Below are positions 31,998 through 43,925 of a DNA stretch of 64,000 bases, in pieces. Under the pieces are notes generated by a model. It made no database searches and was not told the origin of the DNA. It saw nothing but the letters and a program-made list of their open reading frames with translations. How positions within the stretch are numbered: the stretch's first letter is position 1; the number at the start of each line of letters is the position of its first letter. The position numbers were made by a program, and so were the translations under genes. The stretch comes from Limnephilus marmoratus (Eukaryota > Arthropoda > Insecta > Trichoptera > Limnephilidae): positions 11,829,501-11,893,500 of the forward strand of contig OU862908.1 of NCBI GenBank assembly GCA_917880885.1. The letters run 5' to 3'.

Positions 31998-32600
31998 GTG
32001 TGCAATTTCCTTACAAAACTAAAGTGGACAATAGTGGGGAGGCTACGAAGCACCGCACAAAGAGGATACCGATTATACCATCTCATTTTTTCGCAGACTC
32101 AATCGTATAGATTTTTTTTTTTAAAGAAATACAAACATTCCCGGGTCACGAATAACCCAACAATGTTTGAAAATCTCCTACTACCACCACAGAAGGCCGA
32201 AAATGTTGCTTGTGTTGTGATGGAGGACTTAGCCAGCCGAGGAATCGAACACGCGACGCTCGGGTGGGAACCAAGCGCTATGCCCACTCAACCACTGACC
32301 GGTCGTATGTGTATGTCTCTTTTTAGTGTCGCTGTTTTTCGTTTCATCGAGTTTCAAACCACAACGGTGCGAAAGAAGTTTTCAATTCAAAAAAATTGTG
32401 CGCAGTTCTAACTAAATTAGACACGGGTGAGGAGGCTACGAAGCACCGCACAAAGATGAGACCGATTATTCTATCTCATTCTCTCGCAGTCTAAATCCTA
32501 TAAATGAATGTGTTAGTCTCTTTTCAGTGTCGCTTTTTTATTTCATAGAGTTTCAAATCACAACGGTGCTAAAGAAGTTGTCACTTCGAAAACTACTCTT
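31997..32600 (+). repeat. family D repeat dimer, first unit split by SINE B
   Basis: Unit 1 is 31997-32111 plus 32305-32390; unit 2 is about 32395-32600. Both carry GAGGCTACGAAGCACCGCAC, TCTATCTCATT-like text and TTTCAAA(C/T)CACAACGGTGC. The arrangement matches the reverse dimer at 29312-29775. Confidence 0.75.
32112..32304 (-). mobile_element. SINE family B, full copy nested in family D
   Basis: The minus-strand head GACCGGTCAGTGGTTGAGTG contains the A-box TGGTTGAGTGG. The B-box is GTGTTCGATTCCTCGGCTGG. The body has GGAGGACTTAGCC (forward) and AACATTTTCGGCCTTCTGTG, and the tail is a T run on the forward strand. TCGTAT lies on both sides, a possible short TSD. Confidence 0.85.
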
Positions 32601-34585
32601 ATGCGAACGAAGGCTACAGCTATACGGATTTGTTTACAAAAGCGAGAGGTACTGCATTAGAAAGAGAAGGCTTCACCCTAAACAGCTGTCGGTCGCTGGC
32701 GTCTGCCGCATGCAAACTTCTTCTATATTCTGCAGCAGCATCAGTCTCGTTATTTAATAGCCATACTTCGTATGTTATTAGATCGATAGAAACACCAATT
32801 TATTACACTACTTATTTATGTACTTCGCCTGGGTTTCGTTTTCAAAGTATGTAACAACCAATATCTAAATTCTTTTTCTTGGAATGGATATTTAAAAGCC
32901 TTCTGCCCCACTTTTATAACTTAACATAACATACGTTTATGATTCGTAAATAGAGCGGAAAATAAATTACCTGATACCATCCAGCTGCAATTTCGTTTGA
33001 GACAGTATTAGGCATTTGCAATTAAAGTACGTATTGGCTAATCACTTATAATATTTATTTCCTTCACAGATATTGGCAACGAGCAGATACTTGATAAAAA
33101 TCTATTTATTGACTGAGATTCCCGCGTTTCCGGATGATGGGCGGAAAACGGAAGCTGTTGGCTAATCGTTGTCGATTATTTTTCCGGCTTTTCCGGAACT
33201 CTCAGGATCGGAGGCTGTTTCTCGAAACACTTGATACTTAGTACCAACAAAACGACGATTACTCCCATAAAGGTGGAAATGCAATTATTGTAAATGCCAA
33301 TTTAATCTCCGCCGATAAGTAATAAACCAAAGAAATAGAAAGTTTATTTCTGAAAACCTGGGAGACCCAAAAAACACGTCATTTAAAACAAAAGTTTTTG
33401 GAACTTGATTTTATTTAATTAAACTTAATTTCACACCCTTGAATATTATGAAAACTTTCGTATTAAAATTCAATTTGCAACCACAAAACTTTATTGGATG
33501 AAAATTTAAATCATAAACACGAACATTTATCGATTCACAAATATCAGGCTCTTTAATTGGGACCGATTTATTTTACAAATTAATATTTTTACAAATCAAA
33601 AAAGTGAGACGAAATTTCGAGATTATTATAGCCAAACGATACATTTCATACCAGCACTAAATTATACTACACTTCAGGAGCTGAACTAAATATGTTTTAC
33701 AAATAATACGAAAAATAAGTTTGCCTTTCGGACTGATAAAATTATTTTCCTGGTAGCAATCTGAAAAGGTTTACCTGAATCTGTAATGCCTAAGTCTTTC
33801 TTCGGGGAAATTATCGAAGCTATTAACACGGGCGTAATTTTAAAATCATGAAAAAATATTTCAAGCAGTAAATATTTAATACCCAGATTGTTATCGCAAA
33901 AATGAAGAAGTCTTCGTAAATATCTGATGGCACCGTGGAACGGTACTGAATAATTAAAAACCATTAAACCGTATTTCGATACACAAGGCAGAGTTTGGAA
34001 TTATCACCAAAAAACGCCCGGGGTTATTATTTTAATTTGGCAAATCGCAAACCGAGAAAAGCGTTTCCCCATTTCTGAAAAGTATTATTATTGAATTATA
34101 TTTTAGCGATTTTCTAACAGCTGAGAGGCTCCTCACTCATCTCTATCTGTGAAGGGGATGGAGGAAATTGTAATTACCCCTAAGCGAAATCCTTATAAGG
34201 GTCGGTCGTTTTCTTAGATGCTTTTACTAAATATGCCTCCTAATAGGATAAGGTTCAGCGGAGAGTAGATCAACTTATAAACTTGAATGATTAATGCCTA
34301 AGCCAACAATCATTTATAATGCATAAACCTAAGGGAGTATCTACCTGTATGCTACATCCCTTTAAAAGCATCTTCTAAAAATCACATATCGAAACAGTAA
34401 CTTAGGTTGAATTTTACGCTAATCACAAGGGAAAAAAGTTCATTGCCACGTTCATGCACGTCCGGGAAGTGAACTTTGTAAACTTTTGCTAACCGGACGA
34501 CTATTCTAAATAATTGATACAGCTATCAAGACAATCTGCAAACTCGTTGAGATCAATTTGATAACAGTCATTAATCAGTCAATTT
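32601..34585. other. intron sequence without recognised features
   Basis: AT-rich with no convincing exon or transposon end. Open frames here are short and lack similarity that I can recognise. Confidence 0.4.
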
Positions 34586-34924
34586 GGGAGGCGGGAATGG
34601 GTACCGCCGCCCCGGGAACCTTTATTGGATAACCAACACCTCTGCCATAGGTCACCCCAAGTGGTTCGCTACGTTTGGTGATTTAGCAGGGGTGCCCGGG
34701 TTCATGGGGTGAGGTTTGTCTAGGTCTTGGAGGCGGATGACTAAGACACACTGAACCCCAGATTCCTACCCACCCCTTAAACCCTTTTCCTTCCCAGAAC
34801 TCTCCTCTCCTTCCTTTCCTTAAAAAAACCCTCCACACAGCATCCCCAAAGATGGCATAGGCCCTGAGGGAAATTGTTTTCCTCAGGGCCTCCTGTGTGG
34901 AGCTCATGTAAAAAAAAAAAAAAA
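34586..34924 (+). repeat. family C repeat, near-complete copy
   Basis: It starts GGGAGGCGGGAATGGGTACC and ends in poly(A) (about 34909-34924). It has a perfect terminal stem-loop: GGCCCTGAGG and CCTCAGGGCC around AAATTGTTTT (34858-34891). It sits tail-to-tail with the LINE that ends at about 34930. Confidence 0.85.
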
Positions 34925-34929
34925 TATAT

Positions 34930-35997
34930 AAATAATAATAAATAAATAAATAAAGGTCTTTATTCCAGAATGTGGGGAGGTCGGTGCAATCCCACACATC
35001 CTATATAGTTTGTAAGTACATACATAAAACACATAGATATTTATAAAATATGGTAATAAGAAGAAAATAAAATAAAAAATATAAGTAAAAAAATAAATAA
35101 AAAATCAGTCTGGGGTTATGGGAGCCAGTGTTTTCCTCCAATGTTCTTCCAAGCTCGATCCTGAAGTCAAACGGGATTCTATTATGAGAATGTTTCTGGA
35201 GTGGTTTATCCTTCCCCTCAGTCTTGCAATCCTGGTTCTTAATAGAGCTTTAAATCCTGGAACTCGCCCTTCTGTAAACATTGAGGAGGCACTGCAGTGC
35301 CTGGGGAGTCCAAAAATCAGACGGTAAGCATTGTTATATTGCACCCGAAGCCTTTCCATGGTTCTTTTTTTGAAGGTTGCCCAAAGCTCGCATGTGTACA
35401 GAGTGGTGCAGAAGGCTAGAAATAGCGTCATTTTTACCCGTGGACTGCATAACCGAAATCTTCTACTGAGCATGTTGCATTTTATGCTCAGTACGCGCCT
35501 CTGCCTGTCAATATCTTCATCATCTGTTAATTTATTGTTGATGATATGTCCTAGATATTCAGTAGATTCTACTGTTTTTAGGAGTTCGCCGTTCAAAAAG
35601 GCGGGGGGGATATTTTTTGGGCCTTCCCCGTGTTTTATGACCAACAGTTCTGTTTTTTCGCATTATAGATCATGTTGGTTTCGTGTGCGAATTCTTCACA
35701 GATCTTCAGGAGGATTCGTAATCCCCTTATTGACGGTGCCATCAGAACCATATCGTCTGCATAGCTCATGTTGTTGATACATTGACCTCCGATGTGGCAG
35801 CCCACTCCAGCATTGTTTAGTCTGTGGGTTAGTTCATCCATGTACCTATATGTTAAACAATACTGGAAACATACATCCTCCCTGTCTGACCCCGATTTTC
35901 AGGAAATAAGGTACTGAAAACCCATCTTTCCACTTTACAAGATTTTCCTGTTGACGGTGCCAAGTTTCGAGGATTTTACCACTTTCCAATGTATAAT
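34930..35997 (-). pseudogene. non-LTR retrotransposon reverse transcriptase, frameshifted
   Basis: Minus-strand frames in order are: 35997-35846 with NLVKWKDGF and GVRQGGCMFPVLFNI (RT motif 4); 35841-35635 with CINNMSYADDMVLMAPS (catalytic YADD); and 35644-35105 with ESTEYLGHIINNKLTDDEDI, TLYTCELWATF, RVQYNNAYRLIFGLPR and SLEEHWRKTL. An insertion-type frameshift separates the first two near 35842. A single-base shift in an A run near 35655 separates the last two. The 3' end has an (ATTT)n-like tail near 34930-34945. The 5' half is missing. Confidence 0.85.
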
Positions 35998-36140
35998 TAA
36001 TAGAAATAAATATTTTCATTATAATCAGCAAAGTGCAAAACTTTAGCAGGCTTAAAGAATTTTATTACAATTTCATTGATAAATATAGTAAATAGCAATG
36101 ATCCCAGGTGAGATCCTTGAGGGCCTCATTTTCTAATACA
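35998..36140 (-). pseudogene. Jockey-like reverse transcriptase fragment
   Basis: The minus strand reads GPQGSHLGSLLFTIFINEIV then LHFADYNENIY. This corresponds to the Jockey-type block VPQGSHLGPLLF...FADD, with the second catalytic aspartate replaced (FADY). It belongs to a different LINE lineage from the fragment next to it (GVRQGG/YADD). Confidence 0.7.
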
Positions 36141-37930
36141 GTTTATCAAACTAGGTGAAATTAAATAAGAGGTAAATTAGCCGAAAAATTGAAATATCTT
36201 ACAAAATAATCACAAAGTTTATAGGGTAAATTTGCAATGATGATAGCCTACCTTCGAGAGGAGAGGTATCGAAACGAAAAGACTAAAGTGAGCCACGCCA
36301 CCAGTGTAGGTTTATTAATTTATTTTTGATGTTTTCACGGATTTTATCAAACAATAATTTAAAAAAAAATTGTTCACTGACAATATTATAATCTTTGAGC
36401 TTGCTAGATTGTGTGGAATATTAAGCCGCCGGCGATGAGATTTAGGTCCAATCCAAGATAATATTCATAAAAAAAAAACACGAAACATTAACAGACGATT
36501 CCAGAAAACGATTTTAAGCGTAAAATGTTTCGGAAAATCATTTGTGAGAATCTAACGATGCTCCGAAACCATGTTCTTTTTGTTTCAATCAAACATTGTT
36601 GTAATTAGCGTAACTTTTTGTTAGTCTGCCTCAGACTTATTGCCAGAAGGCATTACCGGGTAGTAATTACATGTACCAGGTAGCTAGAGCTAGAACCCAC
36701 GGCCGACGGACAAGACGCATCATTAATATTTGGCTGCTGGCGTGATACCGAGTACGAAAACCCGACAAACATCAAACGCAGCAAAGCGGTGGAAAGCACT
36801 TTGCTAAAGATTACTTTCATCTTACGTGTAAATGATTAGACGAGTTAGAGTTTTAAGGCCGTTATTTCACGCAGTGAGCTTAGTGCTGCCTACTCAGCCG
36901 ATGCTACAAATAACTTTTGGCCATCTGCGGGTGGAGGGGGTGGCCGAGGGTTTGAATCCACCCCCGGGCTCAGGGAGATTTCCACGAAATATTAAATAAA
37001 TTATGTGTTATTTACGGTGGTACTCGGAATCTATTGAATTTATTGGAAATTTAAAGAATTCGGGATTTAATAAATATGATTTTCTAAAACCCTGATTTAG
37101 GTCTGTCGTATTTATGACATAAAATGCCGTTTAACCCATGAACATACAATGTTTTTACGTGTTGTTCTACGTCTCGTTCGTTTTTGCTAACAAAAATTGT
37201 GGGGTGTATGGAGAACACTTAAATCCTTGTAATTGATATTGTCAAATAGATCACCAAAAATTTTTGTCATGGGAATAAAGTTATGCCAATTAACGGATAT
37301 AGAAAAAGAAACAGCTTAAAATAGTGTCTGGAAGGTGGACAAAGGACGCAAGAGTAGACCCAAGCAGACATAGGCAGTCCTAGAAAGGCCCAGGACTTAA
37401 AAACTCCCATGCAGATCAAAGCAGACTCAGGCAGACCTAAACAGCCAGGAAGCAGGCAAAACAAGTGCGACCGAGGGCCATAGCCTAAGCTACCAGCAGA
37501 AGAACAAAGCTAAAGCGGAAGAAAAACAAACCAAGACAAGAGGCGAGGTATCGGTTTAAATTGATAAACGAAGTTAATTAATTATTCCACCGCTCACCTT
37601 TCTAGCGAGATAGATTCGCAATCCGAGATATAAAGCGGAGTCTGTCTCCGAGCGGTTTTTATTAATTAATAATATCAGTTAACTCAGGATGTCTCTACGT
37701 TTTATCGGGAAACTTACTTGAAATAAATGGAGGTGAGTCTAATTTAGCGGGTAATGCCTAAAGAGGTTATTTCATTGATGGTTCGGGACCGTGCTTTTCC
37801 AGGCAGAAAATTTAAATGAATACTTGAGGTGGAGTAATTCGGCGATATTTTCACATCAATTTATCAAATCACTTATGGAAAGGCAAGAGTAACACTTTTG
37901 GCGGGAACGAATAATTTTTTTAAACAATTC
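36141..37930. other. intron sequence without recognised genes
   Basis: Non-coding. It includes a short degenerate repeat of AGCAGAC-CAGGCAG units at about 37350-37450. Patches near 36640-36960 are GC-richer. Confidence 0.4.
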
Positions 37931-37936
37931 GATGGT

Positions 37937-38010
37937 GGAAAGGCAGAAAGACTAACAAACCATACAGCTGGAAAAAATGGCTTAAGGCTTGTTAGTCATT
38001 CTGCCTTTCC
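37937..38010. repeat. inverted repeat with 25-bp arms
   Basis: GGAAAGGCAGAAAGACTAAC at the left and GTTAGTCATTCTGCCTTTCC at the right; 23 of 25 arm positions pair around a 24-bp spacer. Confidence 0.85.
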
Positions 38011-38289
38011 AGCGTTGATGTACACTTGGATTCACTTTTAGTCCAGTCATTAGGCAGTTCGTTGAAATAAATTCTGGTGTAGTTGTGATTTTTTCCTCAT
38101 TTATATGTTTTGGAGAGTGGATTACGAATCCGAGTTTTGCCAACAAATAAAATGGTTGGAATTTTAGTTTAAGCCAAAAAACGTGAAAAAAACGCTTTTC
38201 CGGTTTTTTAATATACGAGTAACTCAATAAATATCAAAAATATGTTCTCAACAAAAAAAGAGTAAAAATACTAAAATAATTCATGGAAA

Positions 38290-39120
38290 TGCCATGGAAA
38301 TAATATACAATGTTACTGCCCCGTCATCGAAAAAACACAAAACATAAAATATCTCGGAGTAATAATTGACGAAAATCTTAGATGGGACCTACACATCAAA
38401 GGTATTACCGAAAAACTGACAAGCCTTATATATTTCTTTAAAAATCTAAGAAACGTGTTCAATAAAAAGGATATGAAAAAGGTCTACTAGCGTTATGTCA
38501 TTCTCGAATTGAATATGGAATCATAGGATGTGGATCTGCTACACATACGTACCTACACAGCCTGAATACGATTCAAAAAGGAATCATAAAGACCACATTG
38601 AAAGTACCAATTAGAACGCCTTCAATTGAAATTTTCAATAACTTTGACGTACCAAATGTACAGCAAATATATGCCAAAAATATATTATTGAAGCTCTTCA
38701 AAAATAATGAATCCTCTACTAGACCGTGTATGCATAGCACTAGATCGAATAAAAATTATATAAAAAATATTCCAAGTTATAAAACCACATTTGGACAAAG
38801 AAACTGTACATACTTTGCAATAAAACTCCATAACATCCTTCCCCAAGACATAAAACTAATAAAAAATCCAATTGAATACAAATCAAGAATAAAAATATGG
38901 CTTAAAGAGGTCAACGAGAGAACACTAGCGAAGACACTAAAAACGACATAGAAGACAAATGAACTATATTTAAATAACTTTAGTCCGCCTCGGCACAGGA
39001 CCCCCTAGTGAGGAGGACTAAGAAATACAATATTTTATACTTAATTTCACATTACTTTTTGTATGTAAATTTTTTTTATATAGTCGCTATAATAAAAAAA
39101 TAATTTTTTTTTTTTTTGCA
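38290..39120 (+). pseudogene. Jockey-like LINE 3' portion (RT C-terminus and tail)
   Basis: It starts NIKYLGVIIDENLRWDLHI, the motif just after the RT palm in Jockey/X/BS-type elements. Stops interrupt at about 38488, then an open frame 38598-38951 ends LKEVNERTLAKTLKTT. Recognisable pieces are TTFGQRNCTYFAIKLHNILP and SRIKIWLKE. A T/A-rich tail with an imperfect oligo(T) follows to about 39118. Confidence 0.75.
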
Positions 39121-39163
39121 TAAAATGCTTAGGAGTTTTTCGCAACGCTTAATAGGTTTAGGC

Positions 39164-41749
39164 CATAGACATCCAAATTCAATAGACCAGAAATAACAGG
39201 TGAGGGGAAAAATCAACTATGGCGGTACGAAGAGGGGAAGATGACTGTGATTGGTTGAAAAATTAATCTGACAGTATATAGGCATCTCGCATTATAATAT
39301 CGCCATTTAGTTCTTAAAAATAACATCTGCTTTTTAATGAATAGACCTTTTTATGTGGGAGCGCGAATTGCTCGCTACGTTATTAACATATTTGCGAAGT
39401 CTGAATAAGCAAAGTAAAGTTCGCATCTTTTCACAGACAACTATTTGGTTGCCGTATTTAGTTAAGACACTTTTACAAATGTTCCATAATTTACTTACCC
39501 CTGTAACCAGCGAGGAGCACATTCGAGAACCGCCCACATTCGTGATGGTCGACAGATTTTAGGGTTATCACAACCGCTCTGTTGCTATATAATTACATAG
39601 TATAAAATGAAGTCACTCAAAATGTATGTGCGCATTGATCTTTTAAAATACGCAACGGATTTTCATGCGGTTTTCACCAATAGATAGAGTGATTCAAGAG
39701 AAAGGTTTATGTGTATATTACATGCTTATTATAGTAGAGAAAAGCCGAGAAATTCAAATATTCAATTCAGGCAGCGGGCAGCAGGCAAGCGGGTGGTGAG
39801 GATTTTATAAAGGTTGGGTAATGGCGTTGTGTTTCGTTAGCCACAGCAACGTGTGGCCGGGTCTGCTAGTTAATAAAAATAATATAATTATCTCTTTTAA
39901 TTAAAATTATTTTACCTAAATTATTTCACACGTTATTTAATTACAATAATACGTAGCACGTAGCAGTTACATTATTATTTGCTCCTTTTTGTAGATACTC
40001 TTAGTATCGCCCCAACTGCTTGAAATGGCTTTAGGCGTGTTTAGTGACCAGATTTACATAGATAAGTACTTCTCACCACCACATCGACGCATTGTGTATA
40101 GGCAACAACTTCCCCCCTCCCCCCTAAACCTCCCGACTTATCTGGGTTCTGCAAATCGGATCGTGCGTAGCCAGGAGTGGGGTATTAATTGGAATATTTT
40201 GACGACGAAGGTGCTTTTTATTTATTTTTTGGGTATAATATTTTTTGTTTAGCTACATTTAAGCATATATCAGCAGAAACTTAGTAAAACTGTATTATAT
40301 ACCTACACCGACACAGTAACAGTATTCTCAGACTATGCATAATATTGTTTAAAGAAATAATATTTATATAATATATATAACTTCCATTAAATTATTTCTT
40401 ACATTGTCTATGGACAATGGAAGAAGTGAAAAGAAAAAGACAAAAAGGGTTAAGGATAACATTATATTTGTGAGAACAGCATTCAATAAACAACTTACAG
40501 AGGTTTAAATAACGTACAAAAATAACAGCACAGCTTAAGAGAAAACAACATAACATGTACAGGAGTTATATTATCGATGCTAAAAACAGTACAATAATAA
40601 CAGCTGAATATATTAAAAAGATGAGCCAACATAGTAAGAAGGTATTAATCTGTTGACTGTGATGATGGCCGTGAGCACTCATTCTCGTTCCAGCACTCAG
40701 CAATACCGTAAATACGAAACAACGCGCTTACCTAACACGTGGTCCGCTGAGACGTGACAGTGTGATCCAAAGATAATATAATCGGTGGCGACGTGCGTTA
40801 GAAAAATATTTTATTTTAAATTTTGATTGATAAAAAATATCATCGGACAGCAAAATGTCACATACATTTTTCATTCCAAACATGCTCACTGTATCTACAT
40901 TTTACTTCTAAACATACCACGATGGAGTACATAATTAAGAAAGCAAAATATACAATAACGCCTAATAAAAAAAAACCATACTTTATTCCACGTTTATGAG
41001 TTGCGTAAAATTCAAAACTCGTTTAGTAATAAGGCCCTTAAAGTGTGATAAATTTAAAAATTATTGGTTTATTATCCTTTATTAATACCACGGATTTCCA
41101 GCAAGAAATAACACATGAAAAGATAGACGTTCCAAATGATACGATTAGATATTTTAGCAGAGCGCAAAAGGCGAAGGCACACCCCTGATTCTTTTGCAAA
41201 TGGTTGTGTGTTTTACGTCGCAGCTGTGTGTGAACACGCCCTCTGAGCGTTAACACGTGTTCACACACACAACTGTAATATGCGTGGGATGGCGTATTTC
41301 GGCATATCGCTCGCCGTACATTCCCAATCGGAATATATGGCGAGCGATATGCTGAAATACGCCATCCCACGCATATTACGGCTGTGTGTAAACACGTTCA
41401 TGAGAGTATATGTTACAAAACTGATAATATAATAATATAATTCGAATAAGCTTAAAATAAAGTAAAATAATGCTTCCCTATGGAATGTAATACGACAATT
41501 TGGTTTATTCTCCTTTTCACTTCTATTTTTACACGTTTTCATAGCACAAGCTACCATTTTTGCCTTGTTATTTCGTAAAATGTACTATGTGACTTCGGCG
41601 CTGGTCAGAACAAGAATGATGACGTCACGTTTTTAGATTCAAGGGAGGCGGCTCTCGTAAGCCCAGGCGGTTCCATGGAACCGTTATGGGGAGGGGGAAA
41701 TAATACGCTTTTATTACTTAGGGCAGGTCCATATATTCCTACGTCCGTG
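39164..41749. mobile_element. hAT-type DNA transposon, 2,586 bp, with internal insertions
   Basis: The left end CATAGACATCCAAATT and the right end reversed CACGGACGTAGGAATA form imperfect inverted repeats. It is bounded by an exact 8-bp duplication GTTTAGGC (39156-39163 and 41750-41757). Terminal regions (about 39164-39545 and 41540-41749) match the 624-bp element at 57955-58578, while the interior of about 2 kb is absent there. No transposase is recognisable. Inside are an RTE-like tail (about 39580-39870), a SINE A fragment (about 40000-40100) and a long palindrome (41250-41402). Confidence 0.82.
41250..41402. repeat. near-perfect palindrome, 49-bp core arms
   Basis: 41276-41324 and 41330-41378 pair at 46 of 49 positions around a 5-bp centre (TAATATGCGTGGGATGGCGT at the left). 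It extends outward through GTGTT-ACACACA on both sides. A second, smaller inverted pair (AGCTGTGTGTGAACACG) starts at 41222. Confidence 0.85.
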
Positions 41750-42109
41750 GTTTAGGCACAATTGCAAAATAAAGTTTGATGAATGTTTGGCTTAGCTGTA
41801 ATACAAAATGGCAAATCTTTGGCACAAAAATGGCAATTCCTTGCAAACGTTCGGGTAGTTTTGAATTTTTGATGAAACGTTCGAGTTTCCGCAGTGATGT
41901 TAAAATCAGGTATTAAAATCTACCTTGGGAACTCCCGCTCCCGGCGTTACTCGGTAAAAATAGCAACATTTTGGCACTTTTTTCCCTTTTGCAGAATATT
42001 TCTGCTTATAAGTAGCTGGACGTAAGTTTCTTTTGTGTTTTCTTTGCCTGTTCATTGAAGATTGGATATTGATTTAAAAAAAATAAATATAAATATATAT
42101 TTTATTTTT

Positions 42110-42200
42110 GGATTTCGTAGGATTCAATCCTTGGTCAGCTAAATATCTGGCCGCTGAGGTCCGTCAAGCGCTTTATACCACTACACCAAATGAGAGTTGG
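42110..42200 (-). repeat. tRNA-like segment (possible SINE head)
   Basis: The minus strand has TTTGGTGTAGTGGTATAAAG (A-box-like) and AAGGATTGAATCCT (B-box-like), about 60 nt apart. A full cloverleaf was not found. Confidence 0.4.
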
Positions 42201-42261
42201 GTTGGACTGTGGATTTATCGTATCATATTGGAAATAAATAAATGAATATCCGTGAAATAAA

Positions 42262-42400
42262 TAAATATTTTATTGCTATCTCATTCTCACGCAGGCTAAA
42301 TCCTATAGATGTGTGTGTTTGTCTCTTATTATATCGCTCTCTTCCGTTTCATAGAATTTCAAATCACAACGATGCTAAAGAAGTTTTTACTTCAAAAATA
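42262..42400 (+). repeat. family D repeat, partial
   Basis: CTATCTCATTCTCACGCAGG, CTAAATCCTATAGATG and TTTCAAATCACAACGATGCT match the other D copies. Confidence 0.75.
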
Positions 42401-43003
42401 AAAGTCGGTCGAAAAATCAATCGCCCCTTTTTGAAAGATGAATAAATTGGCTATAATTTGAGCACAAGATGAGTGTGAGTGTATACAGGTATGACTATTC
42501 CCGAGATACATCTCGATGGTACTGCATTACGTAATTAATGGGAACAGTAGATCAAAGGACGTCGGAGAAGTTGCTGCTTACTTCAGCACAGGGCCTGCGG
42601 GTTTATACGAGCGCTCAAGGGCCGAGACACGGTGGAGGTAGAAGTACAGGTACGAATAAAGCAGAGAACAATTTATTTTTTAAGAAGAAAACCAACTCAC
42701 ATTTAAATATGATTAACCTTTTTTGTCGGCGCTGTGAAGAATACAAAGGATTACTCCAAACATTTTTATAAAATGAGGTTTCTTATTATCAATTAGATTT
42801 TGACCAAAAAGATTTAATTTATTTATATATTTCTCGAGAACAAAGCAGTGGCGGAGTCAACATGACCACAGAAAATTTCATTCTTCAAGAACCCACTCTA
42901 TAAATTAATTCGTCGATTATCCAAAAAAAAATACGTATTGATTATTATTATTGAGTGATGGCATTGTTTTCTTAAATTTTTAACACACTTTTATAAAATA
43001 ACT

Positions 43004-43490
43004 AGCTGGTACCCGGCATGCGTTGCTATGCCATTTAATAAAGTAATTGTTTCTCCCTGCGTGTTCTTTCCCATCCATCCCGTCCCCCTTCCGCCTCCGC
43101 TCCCTATCCCGCGTCCCCTTTCCCTCTCGCTTTCCCACTCCACCTCCTCCACCTTCCCTCTCCCCACTCCACTCCCCCCTTCCCCTCCCGAGTTCCCCTC
43201 CCCACTACCTTAGGTCCCCTCCCCCCTCCCCCTATTCACAGTCCATACATTCATTCCCGGTACATTCAGTTTTCAAACAGCTCGCGTGCCACCTATTCCT
43301 TTTTTTTTATACAAATTTCATAATGCCAGAGCTTCCAGTAGTTTTATACAAATCTTGTCCTGACAATAACGAACACACGAAAAAAAGAATTATCCAATTT
43401 GGTGCAGTCGTTTGGAAGTTATGCGCGTACATACATTTCGGCGATTCATTTTTATTTATATATATAGAAGATAGATAGATAGATATTATC
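43004..43490 (+). mobile_element. family E repeat (RTE-like 3' end) with C-rich centre
   Basis: It starts CTAGCTGGTACCCGGCATGC and has a C/T-rich tract at 43057-43225. It continues AAACAGCTCGCGTGCCACCT, ATTATCCAATTTGGTGCAGT and ACATACATTTCGGCGATTCA, and ends in (AGAT)n. The order is the mirror of 26909-27435. Short-repeat tails of this sort are typical of RTE-clade LINEs. Confidence 0.7.
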
Positions 43491-43769
43491 TGTATTTATC
43501 TCATATTATGTTCATCATTCATTACAGTAACCCGTCATCCCATTTTCAGACGAACTCCTGTTTTACAGGGACATTTGAGGGTTTAGCTTCGTGCATCATA
43601 AGTGTAGCTTCGTTTATTAAAAAAAATTAGAGTCCTTCTGAGAGCCCTGAAGGAGTAACCATCTGTTACTTATACCAGGGCGGGAAAGCGGTTGGATTAC
43701 CTCAAATGATTCATATCAAAATATACTTCTATTACTAACCGACACACGTGCTCAAATAATATTAAATTT

Positions 43770-43925
43770 GGTAGGCCGGTATGGGTATAGACCAACGCCC
43801 CGGGAACCATTCATTGGATAACTAACAACCCTGTCATAGGTCGTCCCAAGTGGTTTGCTACGTTTGGTGACTAAGCAGGTATGCCCGGGTTCATGAGGTG
43901 ATGTTTGTCTAGGTCTTGGCGACGG
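43770..43925 (+). repeat. family C repeat, 5' part
   Basis: GGTAGGCCGGTATGGGTATA, CCCCGGGAACCATTCATTGG and GTTTGTCTAGGTCTTGG correspond to the start of the other C copies. The 3' half is missing. Confidence 0.8.

Noticed and set aside
35118..35777. Plus-strand frames of 69 and 148 codons
   Set aside because: Antisense to the frameshifted LINE reverse transcriptase.
41038..41557. Two minus-strand frames near 100 codons
   Set aside because: They run through the long palindrome and AT-rich sequence and resemble no protein family.
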